Assembly (NCBI GenBank): GCA_021234155.1
Contig: JAJEKV010000085.1
Span: 4,410,036-4,474,035, forward strand
Source of the DNA: Isoetes taiwanensis
Taxonomy: Eukaryota > Streptophyta > Lycopodiopsida > Isoetales > Isoetaceae
Length of the DNA: 64,000 nt
Direction: 5' to 3'
In this document: positions 21,286 to 31,663 of the stretch, piece after piece
Layout: the number at the start of each line of letters is the position of its first letter
Position numbering within the stretch: the first letter of the stretch is position 1
Translations under genes and position numbers: made by a program
The notes under the pieces: generated by a model
The model's input: the letters and a program-made list of their open reading frames with translations, nothing else
The model's database searches: none
What the model was told of the DNA's origin: nothing

Positions 21286-22773
21286 GTAGAGCGGATAAGG
21301 GAAATCAAGGAAAGGATTAGGAGCAAGCACGACAATTTGGATGAGAAGGATTTGTTTGGTGATTTGAGCTATGAACAGCACCAGTTGGACGAAGACGATG
21401 TGAGTGCGGAGTTAGAAGCTGCGAATACGCTTGAATTTAATTCACCTCCTCCCAAAACCCCAAATTCGAATAGCCCAAGTCTGCAGGATACCCCAAGGAA
21501 GCGGACTTTTGTGCAGGCCCGGAGGGATGCAGATCTGATGGCTCCAAACTAGATTGTGCATGAAGAATCAGAGGAGGAGCTTGAAAATGCAGATGAATTG
21601 GCTCCCCCGACTCCGAGCAAGATAAAAATGTGGTATTTGTATATGCTGGACCCGCACTTCTTTGAATCTCTAAAATTATATGACAGAGGGATTAGAAAGG
21701 AGCTTTGGCAGTTCAAATTTTCTCTAGATTATCCAATTGTGGTTCAAAGTCCTCTGCTGAAGGTGGGCAGAGGCAGAGGCACGAAAATTCTCGACTATTC
21801 CAGGTGACCTCGGTATTGAAGATTCAGAGATCGATGCCGACTGCTTAGGAGCCTATTTACTGTATATGTGTTGTCGAGAATTTTATTTCTTGCATGGTAT
21901 GCTAAATTGAGCTTTGGCAGGGTTCTTGCACACTCAATTCCTCACCAAAAACGCTGTCATCATGTCTTCCTCCACCCTGCTGCTTTCGGCCTGTTTCTAA
22001 ATGGCACAAAACCAGGCCTGTGTGGTGCCTACGAGCAGTTCGTGAAGCTAATTCCGGGATCCCCCTTTGACAAGGTCGTGTGGAAAATCCAGTATAAACA
22101 GTTCTACTACATACCGGTCAATGCCAGGTAAATTGGGTTTGGGAAGTGGATTTTTTTTTTGCATTTTTAGTTCTGGTTTGAATTGATGGCAGCTTGCCCT
22201 ATGCAGTGGCCACTGGAGCCTGTTCATTTTGGTGGCTGATCCTTTGGCATGCCAGAAATTGAAGAAGCCTTGCCCTTGCATATTGCACTTCGATTCCTTT
22301 GATCCCCTCCATGCTCCAACACGCGGGTTCATCACTTTGAGTGCATCATTTGGTAACTATACATTCATAGCCTATGTTCTAATGCCTTGAATTGCAGGTT
22401 TTTAAGTGATGTATTTAAGAGATGGAGGCACGAGGCATCAGCATTGCATAATGCACCAGTAATCTTGATGGAAGCTTCACAGCAGCACAACATCTAGGAT
22501 CAAGGAGACAGATGTGAGTTGTCCATGTCTTATCTTTTGTCTTTCTTGATCAGCAAATTTATTTAGTGTCCATTTATAATCTACTGTGTACAGATGGTGA
22601 TCTACCGGGACTGGTTTGCCAAAGAAGACATGGACAATTTGAGGACAAGCTTCAAGGTGATGCTGCAGAAGTTAAGTGACTGTCTAAAAGCAGGAAAATC
22701 AACCTTCTACTTGCCCGAGGGTAGCAACCAATTCGATCGGCCCGTGACCCGGTTGATGCTGAATGGTCCATAA
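21286..22773 (+). pseudogene. Ulp1-like cysteine protease (C48), decayed
   Basis: After a coiled-coil and acidic linker (VERIREIKERIRSKHDNLDE, then a TPRKR stretch) there is an in-frame TAG at 21550. A further frameshift lies near 21780. The protease region reads IEDSEIDADCLGAYLLYMCC, PHQKRCHHVFLHP, VWKIQYKQFYYIPVNA, then across an intron GHWSLFIL with the catalytic His at 22211-22213, then CILHFDSFDPL with the likely catalytic Asp. Where the family has QQ-x-N-x-x-DCG, this copy has QQHNI, a stop and DQG, so the nucleophile Cys appears lost. A last exon (22594-22773) begins MVIYRDWFAKEDMDNLRTS. Ulp1 enzymes remove SUMO or related tags. In transposons their role is not settled. At least one nonsense codon and two frame breaks show the gene is dead. 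Confidence 0.65.
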
Positions 22774-23104
22774 CAGAAAAAAAGGTTGCTCCTTGTTCAA
22801 CATGTAAATTTTTGGCTATGTTTGTAAATATGACAGTTTCTGAATGGTTAATTGATGTGGGAAATAGCTTTTGTTTTTTGCTTATCCGAGTTCACTCCTG
22901 ACTTGTCAATCTGCATCCCCTCAATTCATAACAGATGAACTGAATTTGAACACCTCTGGGATCCCCAAACTTGAATAGCTCTGGGATCCCGAAGTTTGAA
23001 CACCTCCGGGATCCCCAGAGAGCCAAATATTAAAACAACCAATGGAAAAGACAAACACCAAAAAAAAACCATAGTACTTAATAGGCAAAAAAATAAAAAA
23101 TAAA
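22774..23104. other. 3' flank of the Ulp1-like gene
   Basis: AT-rich, with three tandem variants of an ACCTCTGGGATCCC / CTTGAA phrase at 22945-23020 that introduce the hairpin array. No gene. Confidence 0.5.
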
Positions 23105-24022
23105 TCCGTCCGCGATCTGGTGATCCCGGAGGTGGGGATCACCGGTGATCCCCACCTCCGGGATCACCAGATCGCGGTGATCCCCACCTCCGGGATCACC
23201 AGATCGCGGACGGGAATAAATTCCCGGACCTTAGAACCATTGTAACTCATAGGCAAAAAAATAATAAATAAATCCGTCCGCGATGTGGTGATCCCGGAGG
23301 TGGGGATCACTGCTGGTGATCCCGTCCTCCGGGATCACCACATCACGGACGGGAATAAATTCCAAAACCATAGAACCATTTTAACTCATAGGCCAAAAAA
23401 TAAAAAATAAATCCGTCCGTGATCTGGTGATCCCGGAGGTGGGGATCACCGCTGGTGATCCCCACCTCCGGGATCACCAGATCGCAGACGGGAATAAATT
23501 CCCGGACCTAAGAACCATTGTAACTCATAGGCAAAAAAATAATAAATAAATCCGTCCGCGATGTGGTGATCTCGGAGGTGGGGATCACTGCTGGTGATCC
23601 CGTCCTCCGGGATCACCACATCGCGGACGGGAATAAATTCCCGGACCTTAGAACCATTTTAATACATAGGCCAAAAAATAAAAAATAAATCCTGGTGATC
23701 CCGGAGGTGGGGATCACCCCTGGTGATCCCGTCCTCCGAGATCACCAGATCGCGGACGGGAATAAATTCCCGGACCTTAGAACCATTGTAACATAGGCAA
23801 CATAATAATAAATAAAAGCCGTCATGATCCGGTGATCCCGGAGGACGGGATCACCAGCAGTGATCCCCACCTCCGGGATCACCAGATCGCGGACGGGAAT
23901 AAATTCCCGGACCTTAGAACCATTGTAACTCATAGGCAAAAAAATAAAAAATAAATCCGCAGTGGATTCCGACCTCCGGGATCCCCACGAGTGGATTCCG
24001 TCCTCCGGGATCCCCACGTCCA
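23105..24022. repeat. Tandem array of seven hairpin units
   Basis: Each unit of about 137 bp has an inverted repeat: left arm CCGTCCGCGATCTGGTGATC then CCGGAGGTGGGGATCACC, right arm its complement. A spacer follows that contains the small palindrome GGGAATAAATTCCC and the phrase ACCTTAGAACCATT. Hairpins lie near 23106-23212, 23275-23355, 23412-23494, 23551-23633, 23690-23760, 23820-23900 and 23960-24020, the last being degenerate. Where the left arm has CTGG the right has CCAG, and where the left has GTGG the right has CCAC, so the arms vary together. Units 1 and 3 are of one type and 2 and 4 of the other. Unit 1 has an extra right arm. Confidence 0.85.
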
Positions 24023-24098
24023 CTTTACCACTTTACCATTACAAATTGAAATCAAGGGTTAACCGTTGTACAACGGATAGTACAACGGTTGATTCATG

Positions 24099-24177
24099 AG
24101 GCTATATATACCCTTGCCTTAGTTGTTCTTGCTAGAAAGTTAGTTGGTTTCAATTGAGTTCAGTAGCTAAGTGACAG
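24099..24177 (+). promoter_or_regulatory. TATA-type promoter and short leader
   Basis: GGCTATATATACCC at 24100-24113 is a strong TATA box. Transcription would start about 30 bp on, giving a leader of about 35 nt before the ATG at 24178 (GACAGATGG). The direct repeat GTTGTACAACGGATAGTACAA just upstream (24063-24083) could be a regulatory site. Confidence 0.55.
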
Positions 24178-24783
24178 ATGGTGAGGACCCGACAACAGCT
24201 ACTTGAGAGCAGTGCCATCAATGCCCACACCCTGGAGGATATTCTCGTCCACTTGAATGAAATTCAGGAGGAAGTGGGGCTAGATCTCGCCCAACCCGAC
24301 AGCATCAAAACGTTCCAAAGTAAACATGTTCTTGTCTTCCTTCACATTTATGTTCTACTTTCATACTAATCTTTTCAGCCATCTTTTCATGATCCCCTCA
24401 TGGTTCATGCAGAGACCGTGGAGAATGGGGAATTCAGAGACACCCCTAGGCCTCTGGACAATGATCGCGGTCGGCCAAGCCACAGGGCATTGCTTTGGGA
24501 ATTGAAGAAGTGCATTATCCAGGGCAAGGCTTTGAAGAATTTGCTAGCTACGGACATTGTCTGGGAAGGCAACACCCTAAAAGCCTGCTTCGAGGAAATG
24601 TATGCTGCACGGAGGCTGCGAAAGAAGGTTCTAATTAGGGAAGTCCTAGAGGGGTCTGATCCATCCCTATGCGACATCTTCGATCACATGATGTGGAGAC
24701 TACCCTGTGGTGTGCCAGATGTAACTGCTGAGGACGTCCGGGCAGAAGGCATGGCAACAGTGCTTGATGTTGATTCAGAATGA
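24178..24783 (+). CDS. Unknown two-exon ORF of the inverted-repeat element
   Basis: Exon 1 is 24178-24319 and exon 2 is 24413-24783, with donor CAAA/GTAAAC and acceptor CATGCAG/AG. They join in phase to give 513 nt, 170 aa. The middle is basic and amphipathic: HRALLWELKKCIIQGKALK, LLATDIVWEGNTLKACFEEM, RRLRKKVLIREVL. The ends are acidic. I do not recognise a family. A diverged, broken relative at 50943-51446 shares the K-ALK-LL-x4-DIW-x2-NT-x3-F-x2-LY pattern, so this is a repeated gene family that travels with elements. Its own TATA box sits upstream. It is the only undamaged ORF inside the element. Function unknown; a small DNA-binding or regulatory protein is possible but unproven. Confidence 0.55.
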
Positions 24784-24951
24784 TTCCGAATTAGAATGTC
24801 AGTTTTAGGCCATTGTAAGGCCCCATTGTAACTTATGATCCATTTGAAACATGCAAATGAATTGAATTAAATCATTGAAGCAAAGGAGATAAATGGACCA
24901 TTAAAAATTACCATTGTACCTTGGGGGGAAAAAAAATTAAAAAATAATCCC
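24784..24951. other. 3' flank of the orphan ORF
   Basis: AT-rich; runs into the last hairpin unit through the shared spacer phrase CCATTGTACCTTGGGG. No gene. Confidence 0.4.
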
Positions 24952-25032
24952 GTCCGCCTGCTGGTGATTCCGGAGGTGGGGATCACCACACGTGATCCCA
25001 TCCTCCGGGATCACCAGCAGGCGGACGGGATT
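24952..25032. repeat. Isolated hairpin unit of the same family
   Basis: Left arm CCGTCCGCCTGCTGGTGATT, right arm ATCACCAGCAGGCGGACGGG. This is the same architecture as the array at 23.1-24.0 kb, but with a third arm variant (CTGCTGG / CCAGCAG), again matched on both sides. It is followed by the ACCTTAGAACCATTGTACC spacer phrase. Confidence 0.8.
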
Positions 25033-25109
25033 AAATTGATAACCTTAGAACCATTGTACCTTGGGGGGGCCGCACGATCATTCCACGCCCGCTGGCCACC
25101 GTCGATTTT

Positions 25110-25569
25110 CATGCAAATCGTACGTGGGGATCCCGGAGGAAGGAATCACGACCGGAGGTGGAGATCCGGGAGGCGGGGATAACGGGGCGGATATCGGATC
25201 GCCGATATCGGCCCCACAGTGGTGATCCCGGAGGCGGGGATAACGCGGCCGATATCGGACCGCCGTTATCAGCCTTAGGTGGGTGATCCCGGAGGAACGA
25301 ATCACGACCGGCGGTGTCGGTGATCCCGGAGGCCGGGATTTCCACGGGTCCCCGATGCCGGCCGATGTCGGCCATGGTGGTGATCCCGGAGGGCGGGATC
25401 AGATGGCGTATATCGGGTGGCCGACATCGGCCACGCGATGGCGATCCCGGAGGAGGGGATCACACCCACGGCTGATATCGGAGCGCGGTTATCGGCCAGG
25501 GCATGGGGATCCCGGAGGGCGGGTTCACGCGTTGGTGATTCCGGAGGGCGGGATCGGGTCCTGGTGATT
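25110..25569 (-). repeat. Right inverted terminal repeat
   Basis: GATCCCGGAGG-type motifs in the orientation opposite to the left end. 25320-25568 pairs with 18437-18680. The inner part (25115-25320) shares motifs such as GGTCGTGATT near CTCCGGGATC with 18760-18790, but is rearranged. The similarity stops abruptly at 25569 before ATAAGCTCC. Confidence 0.75.
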
Positions 25570-26686
25570 CATAAGCTCCTTGGGAATCAAACCCAAGCAT
25601 GGCCATCGAGCTTGAAATCATACCTGATGCCTTTGCTTGGCGCTCCAACAACTCGCCTTTTCCAGAATTCAATGCCACCTATAAATTCACACCAATTCCA
25701 CATACTCTACATCTCATTCCCATCCCAACCTCAATCGGTTTTTTCCAAGCCATTAATATCACATCCTCAAGATTAAAAACACATAAGTTCTTTTTTATCA
25801 TAGCACACAAAGAAACATGTATGATGGCATGGTAGCGTTATCACCTCGCCACCATACTCTCAAAACATCACAATATTGTGATGGTGCTATCATCTTGCCA
25901 CATTAAGTAAACAAACCACAAAAACCTGAAACAAAACTTAAAATACAAGAGCCCAAAAAAAGAAAAAAAAGGAAAAAAAGAAAAAGGGAGGTGAAATTTA
26001 TAATCGTGGCTAGGTTGAAAAGAAGGCTTGGAGTTTGAGATGTTAAGAGTCCACAAACCGTGCCTCGCTCAAGATCGTATTGGCAGCTCCGTCCTCCGCT
26101 ATAGCCAAGTTTTTAGAGATAATTTGCTGGAATGGATTGAGAAAGATCTATGGAAGCCTTGGTAAGCCTTCTTTGCTACCAAGTGGGGAAACAACCTTTG
26201 TAGATATCGAGCAGTCAGAAGAAGGGCAAAGGCAATTTTCCTGTAGTTTTCTAACTTTGCCAACCGTAGGATGAAAAAGTAACAAATTCAAGGATTGATA
26301 TTAGACCTGCAGTTTTCCTGCAGTTTTCCTGCAATTTTCCTGCAGTTTTGGCCAGACCAGTAGACTTCCACCATAAGAATAAAAAAACAAAAACCGTCAG
26401 CACTATAGATTAAAGATAAGGACGACCAAAATAGAACTTCCATAGAGTTAGGTCTGCATGACACGATTCGGGTTAACTAGCACCCGCCTTAGCAAGGTAA
26501 ACCTCCGAGAATATTGTTGCCTATCCAGGCAGAAAACAAATAGTACACAAAAGCCCTAACCCTACCTTTCTCATGCACATATGTTCCCCATCCACAAAAA
26601 TCCAAAAATAGCAATTTCCATCAACATACGATTCCTAAGCCATTGTAAATCGGGGCGTCTGATTCTTATGGGCTAGATTATAGCTT
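25570..26686. other. No gene recognised; short minisatellite
   Basis: Open frames here lack family similarity. 26306-26348 holds four copies of a 12-bp unit, TTTTCCTGCAGT. An A-rich purine tract lies at 25950-25990. Confidence 0.5.
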
Positions 26687-26892
26687 GTGTGTGAGAAGTG
26701 AAGAGGAGGTTAACCTCCTCCTTGAGGGGGTTATGCAAAATAACCCTCTCGGCCAGCTTGTGTGTGAGAAGTGAAGAGGAGGTTAACCTCCTCCTTGAGG
26801 GGGTTATGCAAAATAACCCTCGAGGCCGCAGGCCGAGAGGGTTATTTTGCATGGCCCCCGAGAGGAGGAGGTTGACCTCCCTTAACCACATG
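26687..26892. repeat. Tandem and inverted repeat cluster
   Basis: A 70-bp unit (GCTTGTGTGTGAGAAGTGAA, then GAGGAGGTTAACCTCCTCC and GGGTTATGCAAAATAACCC) is repeated at 26687 and 26757. An inverted partial copy follows at 26820-26880. Both inner phrases are themselves palindromic, so the cluster can form several hairpins. Confidence 0.75.
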
Positions 26893-27754
26893 CCCGAGCA
26901 GATTCCACTATTCTTCAGCTGGAGGTAAGGTAAGGAAGGCCACATTTTACTCCGTTTTAAAACAATTCCAACAAAGATCTCTGTTTCGGCTTCATCTTTT
27001 TGTTATTGCGCCGATTTTGCATGATTTCTACTTATTTATTTGCCCGGATTTTGCATGATTTCTACTTCCTAACTATCGTTTGAGATGCCCCAAAAGCTCT
27101 GCAAGCTTAAGAGTACATATTTTTCTGCATATGGGCTTCTTGTGCGAAGTAAAAATAAGTATAAGAACAGGTGCAAAAACAAAAAATCATTCTTAAGAAG
27201 AAACAGGAAAAGGCATGGCAACCAACCGGTTGAAGCCCCAAATCGAGAGATGCAGATGAGCTTCTTTTCGTCGGCCCAAACCAGCTATGGCCCCTCTGAA
27301 TCGGCGTTGAAGCCAAAAATAGATGCGAGACGAATCCACACGGATGCATCTGCAAAACTAAAGCCAAAAAACAAAAGCGATGATGAATCGGAGCATAGAT
27401 GAAGTGCGATTGATTCGATCGAGTTGCCAAAACAGTGCCATAGCAAAATGCGCATTTAATCCCCAAAACAGAGCCATCGCAAAAAGCATCTTCGGTGATT
27501 ATGGCATATTCGAGAGATTATCATTAATAATCACTGGAATATTCTTTGAAGTAGAATATTCGGGAAGTTATGCATTATAACCATGCTAAGATCCGACGGC
27601 GGGTGACGGTTGGATTGCGATAATCTGCAAGGGCATGTGGTTAAGATGCGTGTAAACGAATTTGTTTTGTAAGGAAAATTGAGAAATTGAGAATTGTTTG
27701 TTGGATTTTTTATAGAATACTGGGCTTTAATAGAGGGTCCTTGAGGTTACAAGC
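26893..27754. other. No gene recognised
   Basis: Open frames overlap on both strands without family motifs. Small imperfect inverted repeats occur near 27500-27560 (GAATATTC) and short direct repeats of CAAAACAG-GCCAT near 27430-27480. Confidence 0.45.
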
Positions 27755-29045
27755 CTGAAATGGAAAGATCATGTATTGCATCATAAAAAAACAAATAGAA
27801 TTGAATGGATTTTTATTGTCCACGAAGATCAATAGGCCTATGGAACCCAAACAAAAAGAGCATAACAGACATAATCCAAGGTTAGAAAATCCCACCCCGA
27901 AGGGTTTCTGAGGGAAAAATCTTAGCAATAATAAACATATTGACAAACTTTATAGTGCTATATATCAATGGTGTGGGGAAGGATATAACCAACTGGAGAT
28001 GTGATCCAAATGTCCCACTAAAGCCGTATGCAATATCATATGGAGCGACTGGTTAGGCGGAACCAACTCAACATAGCACGCCCTGATATATTCAAATATT
28101 GGGTAGTTTTGTCCACACTAACCATCTTCTAAAAGTATATGGGGTGACATTCTAGTGCATCACTTTGTAGAGGCAAGAAACCGGTCTCCTGCAAAAGTAT
28201 CTGATATGGGACTGTTGATTTTACTCAAAGTGCCCGAACTAGAAAGGCCTTTTGAACCTGCTCCACATCATTCCAGGTGGAAATTGATACTATCGGCCCC
28301 TACACCTCCACCTTCATATAGAAGAATGAGCTCCACCAAACTCTAAGCAAGTGCAACTGGTGGCCCCATTGTAAAGCTTTGCTCTTTACCTGTTATTCTG
28401 CATTGCATATAGCACCTTCCAGCACACCGTCACTTTGTTGTCAAATAGAAGTGTCCCAAAATGTGGTAGTAGTAAACTCCACTCCCAGGTACTTTAGAGA
28501 TAGGCACAAGCTCTACATTTTGACCTTAATAAGTGAAGAAGGGTGGCCTTGGCTGAGATGAAGACGAAGCTAAGAGGTCCACATTGGCGGCATATATGAG
28601 CTGTCGGATGATATGGTGCATGAGTTGGCCCCTTTACCCCATGCTGAACATGACAACCCTCTAACTGATCAATGTACAGATCAAACAACATTGGAGAGAG
28701 TAGACATCCTTGATGGACCCCAACAGTACTGTTCACAAGTTGGCTTCACGGCAGCATGCGAGCTAGGCATGTTTCATACAATCGGTATACTGCATTCTAC
28801 AAGGGAGGGACTCCTAACTGCATCAATCTCTCTCGTATCTTCTCCCTTGAATCATGTCAAAAATGTCACAAAGTTGGAAAGCAACAATACAAGTCATGTC
28901 GGTGATTTCTAATATCTTGTATCAAGACAGGGCAATGTAAAAATATGATCAATGGTGGGGTGTCTGGGCCTAATTTTGCATGTGTAAGGGCTCGAACCTC
29001 TGCTTCCTCTGCCCATGTCATCAGTTGCTTCTCTAGAATAAAGCA
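27755..29045 (-). mobile_element. LINE copy, reverse transcriptase and 3' end (degenerate)
   Basis: On the minus strand the order is LEKQLMTWAEEAEVRA, a degenerate GFRP-like region (GPDTPPLIIFLHCPVLIQD), VGVHQGCLLSPMLFDLYID (motif B of the reverse transcriptase), FKYLGVEF-like remains and a 3' untranslated tail ending near 27755 in TTCAATTCTATTTG. The tail shares its phrases (GTTTGGGTTCCATAGGCC, CGTGGACAATAA) with the LINE tails at 42.3, 53.7, 58.4 and 62.5 kb. Many stops and indels; not functional. The part that should precede LEKQ is at 31664-32300, so this copy was split by an insertion. Confidence 0.65.
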
Positions 29046-31663
29046 CAATTTCATTATATTGGAAAAATTTTCAGTGAATTGGAACTTCTTTATTGTAGAC
29101 AAGGGGCTCTGCCATACCCACCGCGCCCCCCACTCCAGCATGTATGCGTCGCTTCGACTACTAGTGCTGCCTAGCTCAGCTACCGTTGGCCGCCACTAGG
29201 TTCGTCCTAGCTTCTCTTGTTTGGACCGCCTCTTGGATAGCATGCTAGATGGCTTGTTGGACCACCGTCTACATGGTCCTCTCTTTCTGTCCCAATGCTG
29301 TTCATTGAATTCAACAGCTGTTAGCAATGCGTCTAGTGCCTTTGTTTTCATCACTCTAGACACTAAAGGTACAAAGAATTAGAAAGGCAAGTCTCTAAGG
29401 CAAAGGTAGGTCTTCTTCTTTTACTTGATTTTTTAGTTTTCTAGGCAAATATAGCATCGTTTTCTCAAACATATGTTTGTTTGATGCATGTTAGGTGTTT
29501 TCTTGGTAGATTAGTGGTGTAAACAACATGCAATAAGGCATTTTGTGGAGGAAAATGGCCCCATAGCACCATTTGCCTCCATAAAATGCATAAATGCATG
29601 GTGTTTACTTGTTGTTTTTAGGACCAAGAGGTTGTACAAATGCATATTGAAGTACAAAATGGCGCCATGGCGCCATTTAGACCCCTCAATATGGATTTCT
29701 GCAACCCTCCTATGACTTAGGTCTGCTATACCAAATGCATATCGAGGATGCAAATGGCGTGCGTCCTCGGCATGGTCCGCTTTACCAAATGCATGCTGAG
29801 GAATGCAAATGGCGCCATTTGCATCGTGCCATTTGCATTCACCAGCACGCATTTGGTTTGGTATAGCAAATGCGTGTTGGGGATGCAAATGGCGCCATTT
29901 GCATCCTTAGCATGCTTAAAAAATAAAATAAAAAAATGGCACCTTGAGGATGCAAATTTGCATCTTGGGCATGCCACCTTTTTTTTTTTTTTTTTTTTTT
30001 GGCATGTTGCGGATGCAAATGGCGCCATTTGCATTCTCAGCACGCTTAAAAAATAAAGAGGATGCAAATGGCGCCATTTGCATCTTCAACACGCATTTGC
30101 TATACTAGACCAGATGCATGCTGGTGAATGCAAATGTCGCCATTCGCATTCCTCAACATGCATTTGGTAAAGGGGACCATGTCGAGGATGCACGCCATTT
30201 GAATCCTCGATATGCATGTATAGCAGACCTCCACGATTGATGCTGATGTTGATGCTTGTTAGTTTTAGAGCAAAAGACCATGATGCTATCTACTATCAAA
30301 GTATGCATGCCAAGCCATGCAAATGGCGTGGCGCCATATGCATCCCCGACACGCGTTATTGATATCATGTAAATGGCGCCTTTAGGATGCAAATGGTGCC
30401 ATTTGCATCTATCAAAGTATGCATGCCAGGCGCCATTTGCATCTCAACATGCATTATTGAGAGCATGTATATGGCGTCCTGAGTTGTAAATGGCACCATG
30501 GCGCTAGTTGCATCCATTTGCTATGGCAGACCTACATGGATGATGCTGATATTGATGCTTGTTAGTTTTAGAACGAAACACCATGATGCTAGTATGCTAT
30601 CAAAGTATGCATGTCAAGCCATGCAAATGGTGCCATAGCACCATTTGCATCCTCAGTGTGCATTATTGGTAGAAGACCAGCATGACACTCTTCTGCAAAT
30701 GTTAGTAACATGTTGGTCTACATGGAGAATATGTATGTTGGGATTGCAAATGACGCCATGGCCTCATGCAATCCCAACATGCATATTTTGTAAGAAGGCA
30801 ATGTAAATGTTTCATGTAGCTTTTGTTTTTAGAAAGTCTATATAAAAAATCTACATGTTATATGGATGGCGCCTGCCATTGGCAATCTCAATATGGCATG
30901 CTTATATATATCTAATTCTCTGTCTTATTTTTTTCTTTTGTATGATGTCTAGCTATTTATTTCAACTGCAGGTCACATTTCAGTCCGAGAGGGCTCTCAA
31001 AAAGAGGTTTCTTTTGATTTAGATGACAAGGAACATTCGATCGGAAACAAACCTAAGACAGCTAAGAAGGTTAACTAGTAAGAAATATAGTATATTCAAA
31101 TATAGCTTGCAAGGTATGCCAGAAGATTTGATGTGGAGTCAGCTTGGTCCAGCTTGGTACCACTGCAGATTTCAGTTACGACATTTGATACCACTGCAGC
31201 TTGGTACCACTGCAGAGTTCAGTTACGGCAGCTTACAACTTTGACGGCGAGGCGGGATTTGACCTTCTTATGAATGTTGCCAAAGGAAATCATGTTCCTA
31301 CTAGTGGCACTGATTCAGTTCAGCGATGAATTTCGTAAATTTGTTTTTTAACAAGTCAACATTCATGCATTGCTTCACATACGAGTTTTGTGTATGTGTA
31401 TAAATTTCTCAATTTGAGAAATTAATGATGCCATTCTTTGTGTAAAAATGTGTAAATCTTGCTAATTTAAGTTGCAATGTCGTTTTTTAGTTATTTTTTT
31501 GTGTGCCTCTAATGTCAATGGTGCCAACTTTGGACAAAATATGTATGAAAAAATGATAAATGGCACCACATTATCGTATAAAATGCGCTAAAAAATTTCT
31601 TAACAATTTCGTCCTTAATTGGAATCACGAAATTTCTCAATTTAATAAAATTATGCTTAATGA
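29046..31663. mobile_element. About 2.6-kb insertion inside the LINE copy
   Basis: The LINE reading stops near 29045 and resumes near 31664 in the same orientation, so the DNA between was probably inserted or the locus rearranged. It contains a palindrome array (29535-30800), a T-run (29979-30000), and a short tandem repeat of TTGGTACCACTGCAG at 31150-31215. I could not define terminal repeats or a target-site duplication. No coding frame with family support. Confidence 0.4.
29535..30800. repeat. Array of the palindrome TGCAAATGGCGCCATTTGCA
   Basis: Perfect or near-perfect copies lie near 29804-29826, 29881-29906, 30011-30036, 30060-30084, 30127-30152, 30320-30348, 30386-30409, 30619-30652 and 30743-30776, with half-sites between (29540-29580, 29650-29680, 29750-29770). 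Several extend to 26 bp by an outer GGA/TCC. Interval length varies from 24 to over 200 bp. A longer unit of about 300 bp (starting TTGATGCTTGTTAGTTTTAG at about 30248 and 30554) is also duplicated. Confidence 0.85.

Larger units (their letters stand above)
18437..25569. mobile_element. Inverted-repeat element carrying C2H2-Ulp1 gene, orphan ORF and hairpin array
   Basis: The left end 18437-18680 is the reverse complement of the right end 25320-25568 with few mismatches. Looser similarity continues inward to about 18790 and 25115. Between them lie a decayed C2H2 zinc-finger/Ulp1-protease gene (19290-22773), a hairpin array (23105-24022), a TATA-driven two-exon ORF (24178-24783) and one more hairpin (24952-25032). 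All ORFs are on the plus strand. I see no transposase of the Mutator, hAT, CACTA, Harbinger or Mariner types. Ulp1-like proteases are known as cargo of some plant Mutator-like and CACTA elements. Target-site duplications are not evident, and the left side may extend to about 18240. The inverted ends and the content are seen directly; that it is or was mobile is inferred. Confidence 0.6.

Noticed and set aside
23105-25040. CRISPR-like regularly spaced palindromic repeats
   Set aside because: The spacers are conserved rather than unique, the host is a plant, and no cas gene is present; it is a tandem hairpin array.
29511-30392. Overlapping ORFs rich in MHP / CIP phrases on both strands
   Set aside because: They are produced by the repeated palindrome, which reads similarly on both strands.
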